The notes under the pieces were generated by a model, which saw only the letters and a list, made by a program, of their open reading frames with translations, had not been told where the DNA came from and ran no database searches. From NCBI GenBank assembly GCA_002329405.1, contig DCTE01000206.1:1-8318 (forward strand): a stretch of 8,318 bases of DNA. The letters run 5' to 3'. The position numbers were made by a program, and so were the translations under genes. This stretch comes from Ruminococcaceae bacterium UBA1448 (lineage in GTDB: Bacteria > Bacillota > Clostridia > Oscillospirales > Ruminococcaceae). Of the stretch, positions 1-5,832 are shown piece after piece. Within the stretch, counting starts at the first letter, position 1; every line of letters starts with the position of its first letter.

Positions 1-228
1 AAAACGCCAACAGGCGTTATAATCTAAATACTCAGAACAACTCTGACGATGAATAATCATCGCTTTGTTGCTTGAATTACTTTAATCTGGATTCTCAAAA
101 GAAATTATGATTTCTATCGAAATCCGGGTTTCGTTCATTCGCATATTCGATACTGTTTAATTTTCAAGTTTCCTTTATTGCCGACCGTTTCGCTCTCATT
201 CTTTCGTTTGAGTCGTTCTCGGTGACAG
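1..228 (-). other. Structured leader of a probable rRNA operon (RNA gene beyond left edge)
   Basis: Read on the minus strand, this is the untranslated stretch downstream of two strong tandem promoters. It contains the element CTTGAAAATTAAACAGTAT (about 150-168), which resembles the boxA-like, processing-associated sequence found in leaders and spacers of Bacillota rRNA operons. After it come five short perfect hairpins: 118-133, 101-114, 47-62, 32-46 and 3-18. No open reading frame with a ribosome site is present. The 16S sequence itself is not in the window, so identity as a 16S leader is inference. A tRNA or other stable-RNA operon is the main alternative. Confidence 0.65.
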
Positions 229-235
229 CCTATTT

Positions 236-264
236 ATTGTATCACATCGTTTTCGGTTTGTCAA
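236..264 (-). promoter_or_regulatory. Strong sigma-A promoter P2 of the probable rRNA operon
   Basis: On the minus strand a perfect -35 box TTGACA (259-264) is followed by a 17-bp spacer and the -10 box TACAAT (236-241, 5 of 6 consensus). The predicted start of transcription is near 229. Upstream, 271-297 is made of alternating A and T tracts and could act as an UP element. Near-consensus boxes with ideal spacing and no nearby coding start are typical of stable-RNA promoters. Confidence 0.8.
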
Positions 265-428
265 GTACTATTTTGAAGTTTTTTGAAAAAGTTTTTTCTG
301 GAAGCTATCGCTTCCTTCCAAACTTTTCGTGAAACTCAATAAAGTTCCTGCCATACATTTGACGTCTGATACAATTTTCAAGTTTCTCTGTCGGCCGTTC
401 GACTCGTGTCTCACGCGACAGCTTGATT
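265..428 (-). other. Inter-promoter leader segment with duplicated element and hairpin
   Basis: This non-coding stretch lies between P1 and P2. Its 14-base core AATTTTCAAGTTTC (plus-strand 373-386) is repeated exactly at 159-172 behind P2. The flanks GACTCGTGTC...GCGACAG and GAGTCG...GGTGACAG are also related, so the two promoter-leader units appear to be tandem duplicates about 190-215 bp apart. A perfect 6-bp stem, GGAAGC-GATA-GCTTCC, lies at 300-315. No T-run follows it directly, so it is not a convincing terminator. Confidence 0.55.
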
Positions 429-457
429 ATAATATCACACTCAGCAACACTTGTCAA
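429..457 (-). promoter_or_regulatory. Strong sigma-A promoter P1 of the probable rRNA operon
   Basis: On the minus strand a perfect -35 TTGACA (452-457), a 17-bp spacer and -10 TATTAT (429-434) are seen. An alternative -10, TATAAT at 426-431, would have a 20-bp spacer. The AT-rich stretch just upstream overlaps the final codons of the response regulator gene. Its leader begins with the inverted pair CTGTCG/CGACAG (416-421 and 388-393). It also carries a second copy of the CTTGAAAATT element (about 373-382), so P1 and P2 look like duplicated promoter-leader modules. Confidence 0.78.
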
Positions 458-470
458 CACTTTTTTTAAA

Positions 471-1229
471 TTATTTTTCATTTTGTTGTCTGTACTCAAG
501 TGGAGACAATCCGGTATGACGCTTGAATACCTGCGAGAAATATGAAAAGTTGGTATATCCCATCTTCAGTGCAATCAAGCTGACCGGAATATTGGTCCCT
601 TTGAGCATCGACTTAGCCTGTTCGATTTTCTCCCGGACAATAAACTCATTCAATGCAATCCCTGTTTCTTTTTTAAACAGGCGCGAAAGGTATTCCGGGT
701 TCAGATAAATGGCTTCGGCAATCTCACTTCTCGAAATATCCCGATCAAGGTTTCGGCGAATATAATCAATTGCACTTGCCACCGGGCTGGACGAGCCGGT
801 ATAGCTGTCGCCATCCATTGCCTGACTGGCTTTGGTTTCATGCGCCTCAGGTTTCTTTTCTTTTATATCTTCTATTGCACGAATAACTGCAGCTTCGATT
901 TCGCTATACGGGGCCGGCTGGAGAATATAATCAAAACCTCCCAAACGTATTGCTTCCTGAGCATAAATAAACTCTGCATGTGCAGACAGAAAAATGCAGC
1001 GTGTTTCCATCTTCCTTTCCCGAATCATATTGAGCAGTTCAAGTCCGCTTCTGGGCGGCATCTCGATATCGCACAGCAGAACATCAACCTTTTTATCCAG
1101 CAACAGCCGTTCTGCGTCCGGTACGCTATATGCTGTCAAAATTGTTTCAACGCCTATTTTATTCCAATCTACGCCTTCTTTTTCAGCGTTTACAACATCT
1201 GGCTGATCATCAACTATTAAAATTGTCAT
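471..1229 (-). CDS. AraC-family response regulator (YesN-like)
   Basis: This 252-residue protein (numbered from the ATG at 1229) is a cytoplasmic two-component response regulator. Residues 2-120 form a receiver domain, with acidic pocket Asp7/Asp8, phospho-acceptor Asp54 (in LLCDIEMPP) and Ser82. Residues 148-249 form an AraC/XylS DNA-binding domain with two helix-turn-helix units, about 165-190 and 214-240. The normally conserved switch lysine before proline is Gln104 (codon CAG, motif YILQPAPY). AAAGGA precedes a GTG at 1232 by 7 bases and the ATG at 1229 by 10; either could be the start. The gene overlaps the 3' end of the kinase gene by 20-23 bp, so the two are translationally coupled partners. 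By position it most likely controls the divergent ABC importer. No terminator is visible between its stop codon and the rRNA-type promoter P1. Confidence 0.93.
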   Translation of the reverse strand: MTILIVDDQPDVVNAEKEGVDWNKIGVETILTAYSVPDAERLLLDKKVDVLLCDIEMPPRSGLELLNMIRERKMETRCIFLSAHAEFIYAQEAIRLGGFDYILQPAPYSEIEAAVIRAIEDIKEKKPEAHETKASQAMDGDSYTGSSSPVASAIDYIRRNLDRDISRSEIAEAIYLNPEYLSRLFKKETGIALNEFIVREKIEQAKSMLKGTNIPVSLIALKMGYTNFSYFSQVFKRHTGLSPLEYRQQNEK

Positions 1230-2958
1230 CACTGGATTTTCCTTTCTTTTTTCCTGAAAGTGGGATTACAATTTCCGACACCGGCCCACAGGGAGTATTA
1301 TAAAACGCAAACATTACCTTTTTCCCATATATAAGGCGGAAGCGCTGCCGGATGTTGCGAATTCCAACATGATCTGTCGCATAAACGGTCTGATCTTCAC
1401 TGCTCAGCTCCCGCAGAACCTGTTCGGAATATCCCGGACCGTTGTCCTGCACAACGAGGTCAATAAATCGTTCTTCCCCACTATCCAGCAAAGACGCTTT
1501 CACATGAATAACCGGCTGATTTTCCGCCCGATGTTTAATAGAGTTTTCTACAAAAGTAGAAAGGCTGAGAGGTGGGATCATAAAATTCTCCAATGATTCC
1601 GGCACATCAATTCTGCATTCAGGCGGATAGGCAGAAACCAACTGCTGGATATCTATATAATTACGGATATGTTCTACTTCCTGATGCAGCGGAACCAATT
1701 CCAGCTGGTCACGGAAAATATACCGCAGATGGCTGGAGATGCTGAGGATGATCTTTTGCAGTTTTTCAACATCCTGCTTTTGCGCGACCGCATACAGGCC
1801 CTTCAGGCAGTTAAGGTAAAAATGCGGGCGAATTTGCAATTGCAGGTATTGCAGCTGTGCCTTCTGGGTTTCAATTTCTCTTTCATACGCCTCAATCTTT
1901 AGCTTTTTTATCTGCTTCATCATGTCATTAAAGGTAACGCTGACATCTTGAAATTCAATAATTTGGCTTGGAGCTGCCTCCGCATCCAAATTGCCTGCAC
2001 GGATATCCGCAATTGTCTTTTCCAGGGCATTCAATGGCTGAATAACCGACCGCCGAACCCAAAGCAGTGCAAACGGAATAAAAAGCACGGAAAGAAATGA
2101 AAGGCACATCAAAAATACTTGCATATTGGAAAGACCATTAAAAAATTCACTCCCCGCCACAAGCAGACAAAGGGTAACATCTGTCTTTTGGATATCTTTA
2201 TGCAAAATCATACGACGGGGGGAACCTGCGACAACATAGTCCTCCTGTCCTAAAACTTTTGTAAAATCAATATCAGGATGCTGTTCATTGATTTCTATAC
2301 CATCACGGCTGCAAAAGGTTATTTCAGCCTGTCCATCCTGTTCATCAATATTTATACCGACATTTTCCAGAGTCGAAAAAGTCGACAGTGCAATTAGATA
2401 GCATCCCCGTCCGCCATAGAACCGCATCAGATAATTCTGATCAGAAATCTCCCTCGTCACCCAACCATCGCTGTAAGAGATCGCATCCTGGCTGACAACG
2501 TTTTTCATCCAGTCTTCTATTTTAATTTTCTGCGAATAGGTAAATTTATCTGAAAAAATATCGCGATAACTATTGCTTGGCACACTGTAAATAAAAAAAG
2601 CATCACAAAAATCATAGATCCGCAGATACTCCCGAAACTGCTGAATCAACTGTTGAGAGGCCAAATGTGCCCGCAATGGCTCCGCTCCGCCATACAATAC
2701 CTTATATTCTTCACTTGATGCAACCAGACCGATCATTGACTCATCCACATTGGAAAGACAACTTTCAATCTGACGGACCGAATAATCAATCGTCCGGCGG
2801 TTGGAAGCAGCGATTTTATTGTTGGAATCGACAGCTGCATATATGTTGGAAAACACGAGCAAACCGATCAATAACGCAAGTACAGCTGTCAAAAAAAACA
2901 TCAGCTGTTTTTTCAGTGAATGTTTATGCGGCGATATACGGATTTTATTTAATTTCAA
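1210..2958 (-). CDS. Sensor histidine kinase, YesM/LytS-like His_kinase family, TTG start
   Basis: This 582-residue membrane sensor kinase has transmembrane helix 1 at about residues 18-40, an extracellular sensing region at about 41-278, and transmembrane helix 2 at about 279-301. A HAMP linker (302-355) and coiled linker (about 356-375) follow, then the His_kinase (PF06580-type) core with phospho-acceptor His379 in IRPHFYLN. The ATPase part has the N-box FVENSIKH (Asn472), the G-box DNGPG (505-509) and GIRNIRQRF (532-540). The start is the TTG at 2958, because GGAGG lies 8 bases upstream (2967-2971). An in-frame ATG-like extension to 3033 would run through the promoter and has no ribosome site. 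The family autophosphorylates and passes phosphate to AraC-type regulators such as its overlapping neighbour. The ligand is unknown; sugars or a loaded binding protein are plausible because an importer is divergently encoded. The H-box differs slightly from the usual INPHFLFN. Confidence 0.93.
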   Translation of the reverse strand: MKLNKIRISPHKHSLKKQLMFFLTAVLALLIGLLVFSNIYAAVDSNNKIAASNRRTIDYSVRQIESCLSNVDESMIGLVASSEEYKVLYGGAEPLRAHLASQQLIQQFREYLRIYDFCDAFFIYSVPSNSYRDIFSDKFTYSQKIKIEDWMKNVVSQDAISYSDGWVTREISDQNYLMRFYGGRGCYLIALSTFSTLENVGINIDEQDGQAEITFCSRDGIEINEQHPDIDFTKVLGQEDYVVAGSPRRMILHKDIQKTDVTLCLLVAGSEFFNGLSNMQVFLMCLSFLSVLFIPFALLWVRRSVIQPLNALEKTIADIRAGNLDAEAAPSQIIEFQDVSVTFNDMMKQIKKLKIEAYEREIETQKAQLQYLQLQIRPHFYLNCLKGLYAVAQKQDVEKLQKIILSISSHLRYIFRDQLELVPLHQEVEHIRNYIDIQQLVSAYPPECRIDVPESLENFMIPPLSLSTFVENSIKHRAENQPVIHVKASLLDSGEERFIDLVVQDNGPGYSEQVLRELSSEDQTVYATDHVGIRNIRQRFRLIYGKKVMFAFYNTPCGPVSEIVIPLSGKKKGKSSDDNFNS

Positions 2959-2966
2959 TTTTATTT

Positions 2967-2971
2967 CCTCC
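2967..2971 (-). promoter_or_regulatory. Ribosome binding site that fixes the TTG start of the kinase
   Basis: The minus-strand GGAGG is followed by AAATAAAA and then TTG. The 8-base spacing is ideal, and no ATG or GTG in frame nearby has a comparable site. The start at 2958 is therefore chosen over any longer version. Confidence 0.82.
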
Positions 2972-3000
2972 GGTGAATGCGGAACGTTTGATCCACCCAC

Positions 3001-3029
3001 ATTATACCAACAAAATGCAGCATTCACAA
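3001..3029 (-). promoter_or_regulatory. Promoter of the kinase-regulator operon (extended -10)
   Basis: On the minus strand the -10 is a perfect TATAAT (3001-3006), preceded by TGG, which makes it an extended -10. A weak -35 TTGTGA (3024-3029) sits 17 bp upstream. Predicted transcription starts near 2994, leaving a leader of about 36 bases before the TTG start codon. The -35 overlaps the first of the three 18-bp repeats, so binding there could repress or tune the sensor operon. Confidence 0.7.
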
Positions 3030-3120
3030 GCATTTTACAGCAAAAAAGTCACAATTCCAACAATCTGCGTCACAATAATTACAGACTTTCCTTTTCATTT
3101 TTGTTACACTAACATTACAG
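3023..3120 (+). repeat. Three imperfect ~18-bp direct repeats, candidate regulator operators
   Basis: Three related copies lie in the control region between the divergent promoters: TTCACAAGCATTTTACAG (3023-3040), GTCACAATAATTACAG (3069-3084) and GTTACACTAACATTACAG (3103-3120). A further half-copy GTCACAAT at 3048-3055 is exactly 21 bp, about two helical turns, from the same octamer at 3069-3076. The last copy ends 5 bp before the importer's weak -35 box, a typical place for an AraC-type activator. The first overlaps the -35 of the kinase promoter. The repeat pattern is seen directly; binding by the neighbouring response regulator is inference. Confidence 0.5.
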
Positions 3121-3125
3121 AAAGG

Positions 3126-3154
3126 TTGCGAAAATATGTCAAAAACTATATAAC
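3126..3154 (+). promoter_or_regulatory. Candidate promoter of the importer operon
   Basis: A poor -35 TTGCGA (3126-3131) is separated by 17 bp from -10 TATAAC (3149-3154, 5 of 6). Predicted transcription starts near 3161, giving a leader of about 58 bases. The leader includes a possible GCTGC/GCAGC stem (3172-3176 with 3191-3195). The weak -35 fits a promoter needing an activator bound at the adjacent repeat. Confidence 0.5.
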
Positions 3155-3195
3155 GTAGCCAATAGCGATCTGCTGCTTTATCATCAATCCGCAGC

Positions 3196-3210
3196 TTGCA
3201 AACGAAAGGA
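3196..3210 (+). promoter_or_regulatory. Possible cre (CcpA) site overlapping the ribosome site of the binding-protein gene
   Basis: TTGCAAACGAAAGGA fits the loose catabolite-response consensus WTGNAANCGNWNNCW at all but one defined position (G instead of C at position 14). It lies about 35 bases downstream of the predicted transcription start, where cre sites can act as roadblocks. It overlaps AAAGGA of the ribosome site, so part of the match may be coincidence. Confidence 0.3.
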
Positions 3211-3218
3211 TGGGACAT

Positions 3219-4796
3219 ATGAAAAAAAGAACCCTTGCCGCTCTGTTCTGCGCAATGCTCGCAGTCACCATGATGGCTTCCTGCGGCGGCAATAACACCA
3301 CCACCGATTCTTCCTCTTCCACTGACAGTTCTTCCGCTTCCACTGATTCGGAAGAAAGCACCGCCTCTACTGAATCCGACCTGCGTGAAGAAGAACTGGT
3401 CACATTGGACGTTGTCACCATGTCTTCCGGCAAAAATGAACCGGATGTCACCGATGTTGAAAACGCCATGAATGAAATCCTGGAAGAAAAATTCAACTGC
3501 AATGTTGATCTGACTTTTATCTCGTATGCCAACTATGCAGAGCAGACTTCCCTGATGCTTTCTTCCGGCGAAGATGCTGACCTGCTGCCTGTCTACATGA
3601 TCCCGCTGCCCACCTGTGCAAATGCCGGCCAGATTATCCCGCTGGACGATCTGATCGAACAGTACGGCCAGGGCATCAAGGAACAGCTGGGCGACTACAT
3701 TGAATGTGGCCGTGTCGGCGAAGACCTCTACGGTGTTACCACCGCCCGTGACCTTGCAAACTCTCAGGGCTTTGAATTTGTTAAATCCGTTGCTGATGAA
3801 GTCGGCTTCGACTATGAAAACATCAAGACGCTGGATGACCTCGAAACCGAGCTGATGAAAGTTAAGGAAGCTTATCCCGATATGTGGCCTGTCGCTGTTT
3901 CTTCGGGTGAGAACATCCGTAACTGGGGCTGGGACCCGCTGGGCGACGATATGATCAACCTGGGTGTTCTGGCTGATATGGCAACTGAACCGGTTGTTGT
4001 CAACCTCTACGAGACCGATCAGTACAAAGATCTGGCAAATGAAATGTACTCCTGGATGCAGGAAGGTCTGATTCAGGCAGATGCTGTCAACTCCACCGAA
4101 ACTGCTACCACGCTGATGAGTGCTGGTACCGCATTTGGCGGCTTCACCAACCTCAAACCTGGTTTTGCTGAAGAAAACTCCTCTTCCCTCGGCTTTGAAA
4201 TTGGCGTTGTTGAGATCATCCCCGCTCTGGGCTGCACCAACAACGTTTCCCGTGCAACCTGGACCATCTCCAGCGGCTGCGACAATCCCGAAGCTGCAAT
4301 GAAGGTGCTCAACGAGCTGTATACCAATCCTGATCTTTCCAACCTGTACATGTACGGTATTGAAGGCGTTCATTACAAAGTCCTGGAAGAGGGCGGTGCT
4401 TCCAACGGCCAGGATATCATCACCTGGGCGGATGGTGTAGACGCTACCACCTCCAACTACCGCAAATCCGGTACCTGGCTGCAGCCCAACCAGTTTATCG
4501 GCCATGTCTGGGAAGGCAGTGCTGCTGACATCTGGGATCAGCAGAGAGACTTCAACAACAATGCACAGAAATCTGTCGCATTTGGCTTTACTTACGATTC
4601 GCTGCCCGTTACCAACGAGGTAACCGCATGCACCAACGTTGTCTCCAAGTACCACAAAGCACTGCTCTGCGGTGCTCTTGAACCGGAATCCACCCTCGCT
4701 CAGTTCAACGAAGAGCTGTATGCAGCCGGCCTGCAGAACATCATTGATGAAAAACAGGCGCAGCTGGATGCCTGGCTGGAAGCAAACGGTAAATAA
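3219..4796 (+). CDS. ABC importer extracellular solute-binding lipoprotein (LplA/YtcQ-like, DUF3502 C-terminus)
   Basis: This 525-residue protein captures the substrate outside the membrane for the two downstream permeases. Residues 1-21 are a lipoprotein signal peptide (MKKRT, then a hydrophobic stretch) with lipobox MASC, Cys22 being the lipid-anchored residue. Residues 23-55 are a Ser/Thr/Asp-rich spacer. About 58-440 has the look of a family 1 solute-binding fold. About 450-522 (from KSVAFGFTYDSLPVTNE to the QLDAWLEANGK end) resembles the DUF3502 domain at the C-terminus of LplA/YtcQ-type proteins. The ATG at 3219 is chosen because AAAGGA precedes it by 8 bases; the ATG at 3210 is itself inside that ribosome site. 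Relatives bind oligosaccharides, but nothing here names the sugar. Codon use (frequent CTG, GGC, AAC, TCC) is more biased than in the kinase gene, consistent with high expression. Confidence 0.93.
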   Translation: MKKRTLAALFCAMLAVTMMASCGGNNTTTDSSSSTDSSSASTDSEESTASTESDLREEELVTLDVVTMSSGKNEPDVTDVENAMNEILEEKFNCNVDLTFISYANYAEQTSLMLSSGEDADLLPVYMIPLPTCANAGQIIPLDDLIEQYGQGIKEQLGDYIECGRVGEDLYGVTTARDLANSQGFEFVKSVADEVGFDYENIKTLDDLETELMKVKEAYPDMWPVAVSSGENIRNWGWDPLGDDMINLGVLADMATEPVVVNLYETDQYKDLANEMYSWMQEGLIQADAVNSTETATTLMSAGTAFGGFTNLKPGFAEENSSSLGFEIGVVEIIPALGCTNNVSRATWTISSGCDNPEAAMKVLNELYTNPDLSNLYMYGIEGVHYKVLEEGGASNGQDIITWADGVDATTSNYRKSGTWLQPNQFIGHVWEGSAADIWDQQRDFNNNAQKSVAFGFTYDSLPVTNEVTACTNVVSKYHKALLCGALEPESTLAQFNEELYAAGLQNIIDEKQAQLDAWLEANGK

Positions 4797-4815
4797 TTAA
4801 CCGATCCCGAACAGC

Positions 4816-4843
4816 GGGGATACCGTATCCTTGCGGTATCCCC
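4816..4843 (+). terminator. Strong intra-operon hairpin (partial terminator or mRNA-stabilising stem)
   Basis: A perfect 10-bp stem, GGGGATACCG paired with CGGTATCCCC around an 8-base loop, is followed by only TTTC. It sits 20 bp after the stop codon of the binding-protein gene and 29 bp before the ribosome site of the first permease. The short U-run suggests leaky termination or 3'-end protection, which would give more binding protein than permease, as is common in binding-protein-dependent importers. Confidence 0.72.
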
Positions 4844-4872
4844 TTTCATATTATAACCCAAGGAGGCACAAA

Positions 4873-5814
4873 ATGAAAAACAGCAAACCTGCCAGCAAAG
4901 CGGCGTTAAAAGCGCAGATTATGCACAACATCCCGCTTTATCTCATGTTTTTACCGGGTGCCATCTATCTGCTTATCAACAACTACATCCCGATGGGCGG
5001 CCTGATCATAGCCTTCAAACAGGTCAACTGGAATAAAGGGATTCTGAACAGCCCGTGGGTTGGCTTCTCCAACTTTGAATACCTGTTCAAGACAAACGAC
5101 GCCTGGACCATTACCCGCAACACACTGGGATACAATATTGTCTTTATCATATTGGGAACCATTCTGGCGATTGCAATTGCAATCCTGCTCAACGAAATCC
5201 GTTCCAAGACGATGAAAAAGACCTACCAGACGGTTATCCTTCTTCCTTATCTGATTTCGATGGTCGTTGTCAGCTATCTGGTCTTTGCAATGCTTTCCAG
5301 TGAAAACGGTTTTATCAATCTGAGTATCTTCCGCCCGCTGGGATTGCCCGAGATCAGCTGGTATACCGAGCCCAAATACTGGCCCGCTATCCTGATCATC
5401 GTACACACCTGGAAGACCTTTGGTTACAACTGCATCCTCTACTATGCAACACTGGTCGGCATTGACCGCGGATACTATGAAGCCGCTGTCATCGACGGTG
5501 CAAACCGCTGGCAGCAGGTCTGGAACATTACGCTGCCAGAGTTGGTTCCCACCATCATCACCCTGACCCTGATGAGCATTGGTAAGATCTTCTACTCCGA
5601 CTTCGGTCTGTTCTATCAGGTTCCGATGGATTCCGGTCCCCTGTATGATGTCACCAACACGATCGACACCTACGTTTACCGTGGCCTGATCCGTCTGAAC
5701 AATGTCGGCATGTCCTCGGCAGCCGGTTTCTATCAGAGTATCGTCGGCTTTGTTCTGGTTCTGCTTGCCAACTATGCGGTTCGCAAGATCAGCAAAGAAA
5801 ACGCACTGTTTTAA
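4873..5814 (+). CDS. ABC transporter permease, LplB-like (CUT1 type)
   Basis: This 313-residue integral membrane protein forms half of the importer channel. It has a short cytoplasmic N-terminus and about six hydrophobic segments, near residues 21-40, 88-107, 119-141, 170-192, 223-242 and 288-304. The cytoplasmic EAA loop that docks the ATPase is clear at about 203-222 (EAAVIDGANRWQQVWNITLP). The N-terminus (PLYLMFLPGAIYLLINNYIPMGG and the following AFKQVNW) is typical of LplB-like permeases. The start is the ATG at 4873, with AAGGAGG 7 bases upstream. A TTG at 4831 would extend it by 14 codons but falls in the hairpin loop and has no ribosome site. Its partners are the preceding binding protein and the following permease, 18 bp downstream. 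No ATPase is encoded beside it. Confidence 0.95.
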   Translation: MKNSKPASKAALKAQIMHNIPLYLMFLPGAIYLLINNYIPMGGLIIAFKQVNWNKGILNSPWVGFSNFEYLFKTNDAWTITRNTLGYNIVFIILGTILAIAIAILLNEIRSKTMKKTYQTVILLPYLISMVVVSYLVFAMLSSENGFINLSIFRPLGLPEISWYTEPKYWPAILIIVHTWKTFGYNCILYYATLVGIDRGYYEAAVIDGANRWQQVWNITLPELVPTIITLTLMSIGKIFYSDFGLFYQVPMDSGPLYDVTNTIDTYVYRGLIRLNNVGMSSAAGFYQSIVGFVLVLLANYAVRKISKENALF

Positions 5815-5832
5815 GGAAGGAGCGAATACAAT

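Noticed and set aside
300..315. The GGAAGC/GCTTCC hairpin as a terminator of the sensor operon
   Set aside because: It lies downstream of promoter P1 and is followed on the minus strand by AGAAAAAAC rather than a T-run.
1..470. A tRNA, CRISPR array or mobile element in the left non-coding stretch
   Set aside because: No cloverleaf, no regular repeat-spacer pattern and no transposase remnant can be seen. The duplications are limited to the two promoter-leader units.
305..499. A 64-codon minus-strand frame across promoter P1
   Set aside because: It overlaps the regulator's end and the rRNA-type promoter and leader, and has no plausible ribosome site. The sequence is better explained as stable-RNA control DNA.
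2667..3158. A 163-codon plus-strand frame over the kinase 5' end and control region
   Set aside because: It is antisense to the kinase gene, has no ribosome site, and covers both divergent promoters and the repeats.
3024..4655. A 543-codon open frame on the minus strand across the binding-protein gene
   Set aside because: It is the antisense of a clearly coding lipoprotein gene. It has no ribosome site and a composition rich in Gly, Val, Phe and Cys typical of a shadow frame, and it would cross the divergent promoter region.
4831..4872. A 14-codon N-terminal extension of the first permease starting at TTG
   Set aside because: The TTG lies in and beside the loop of a strong hairpin and has no ribosome site. 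The ATG at 4873 has an ideal AAGGAGG.
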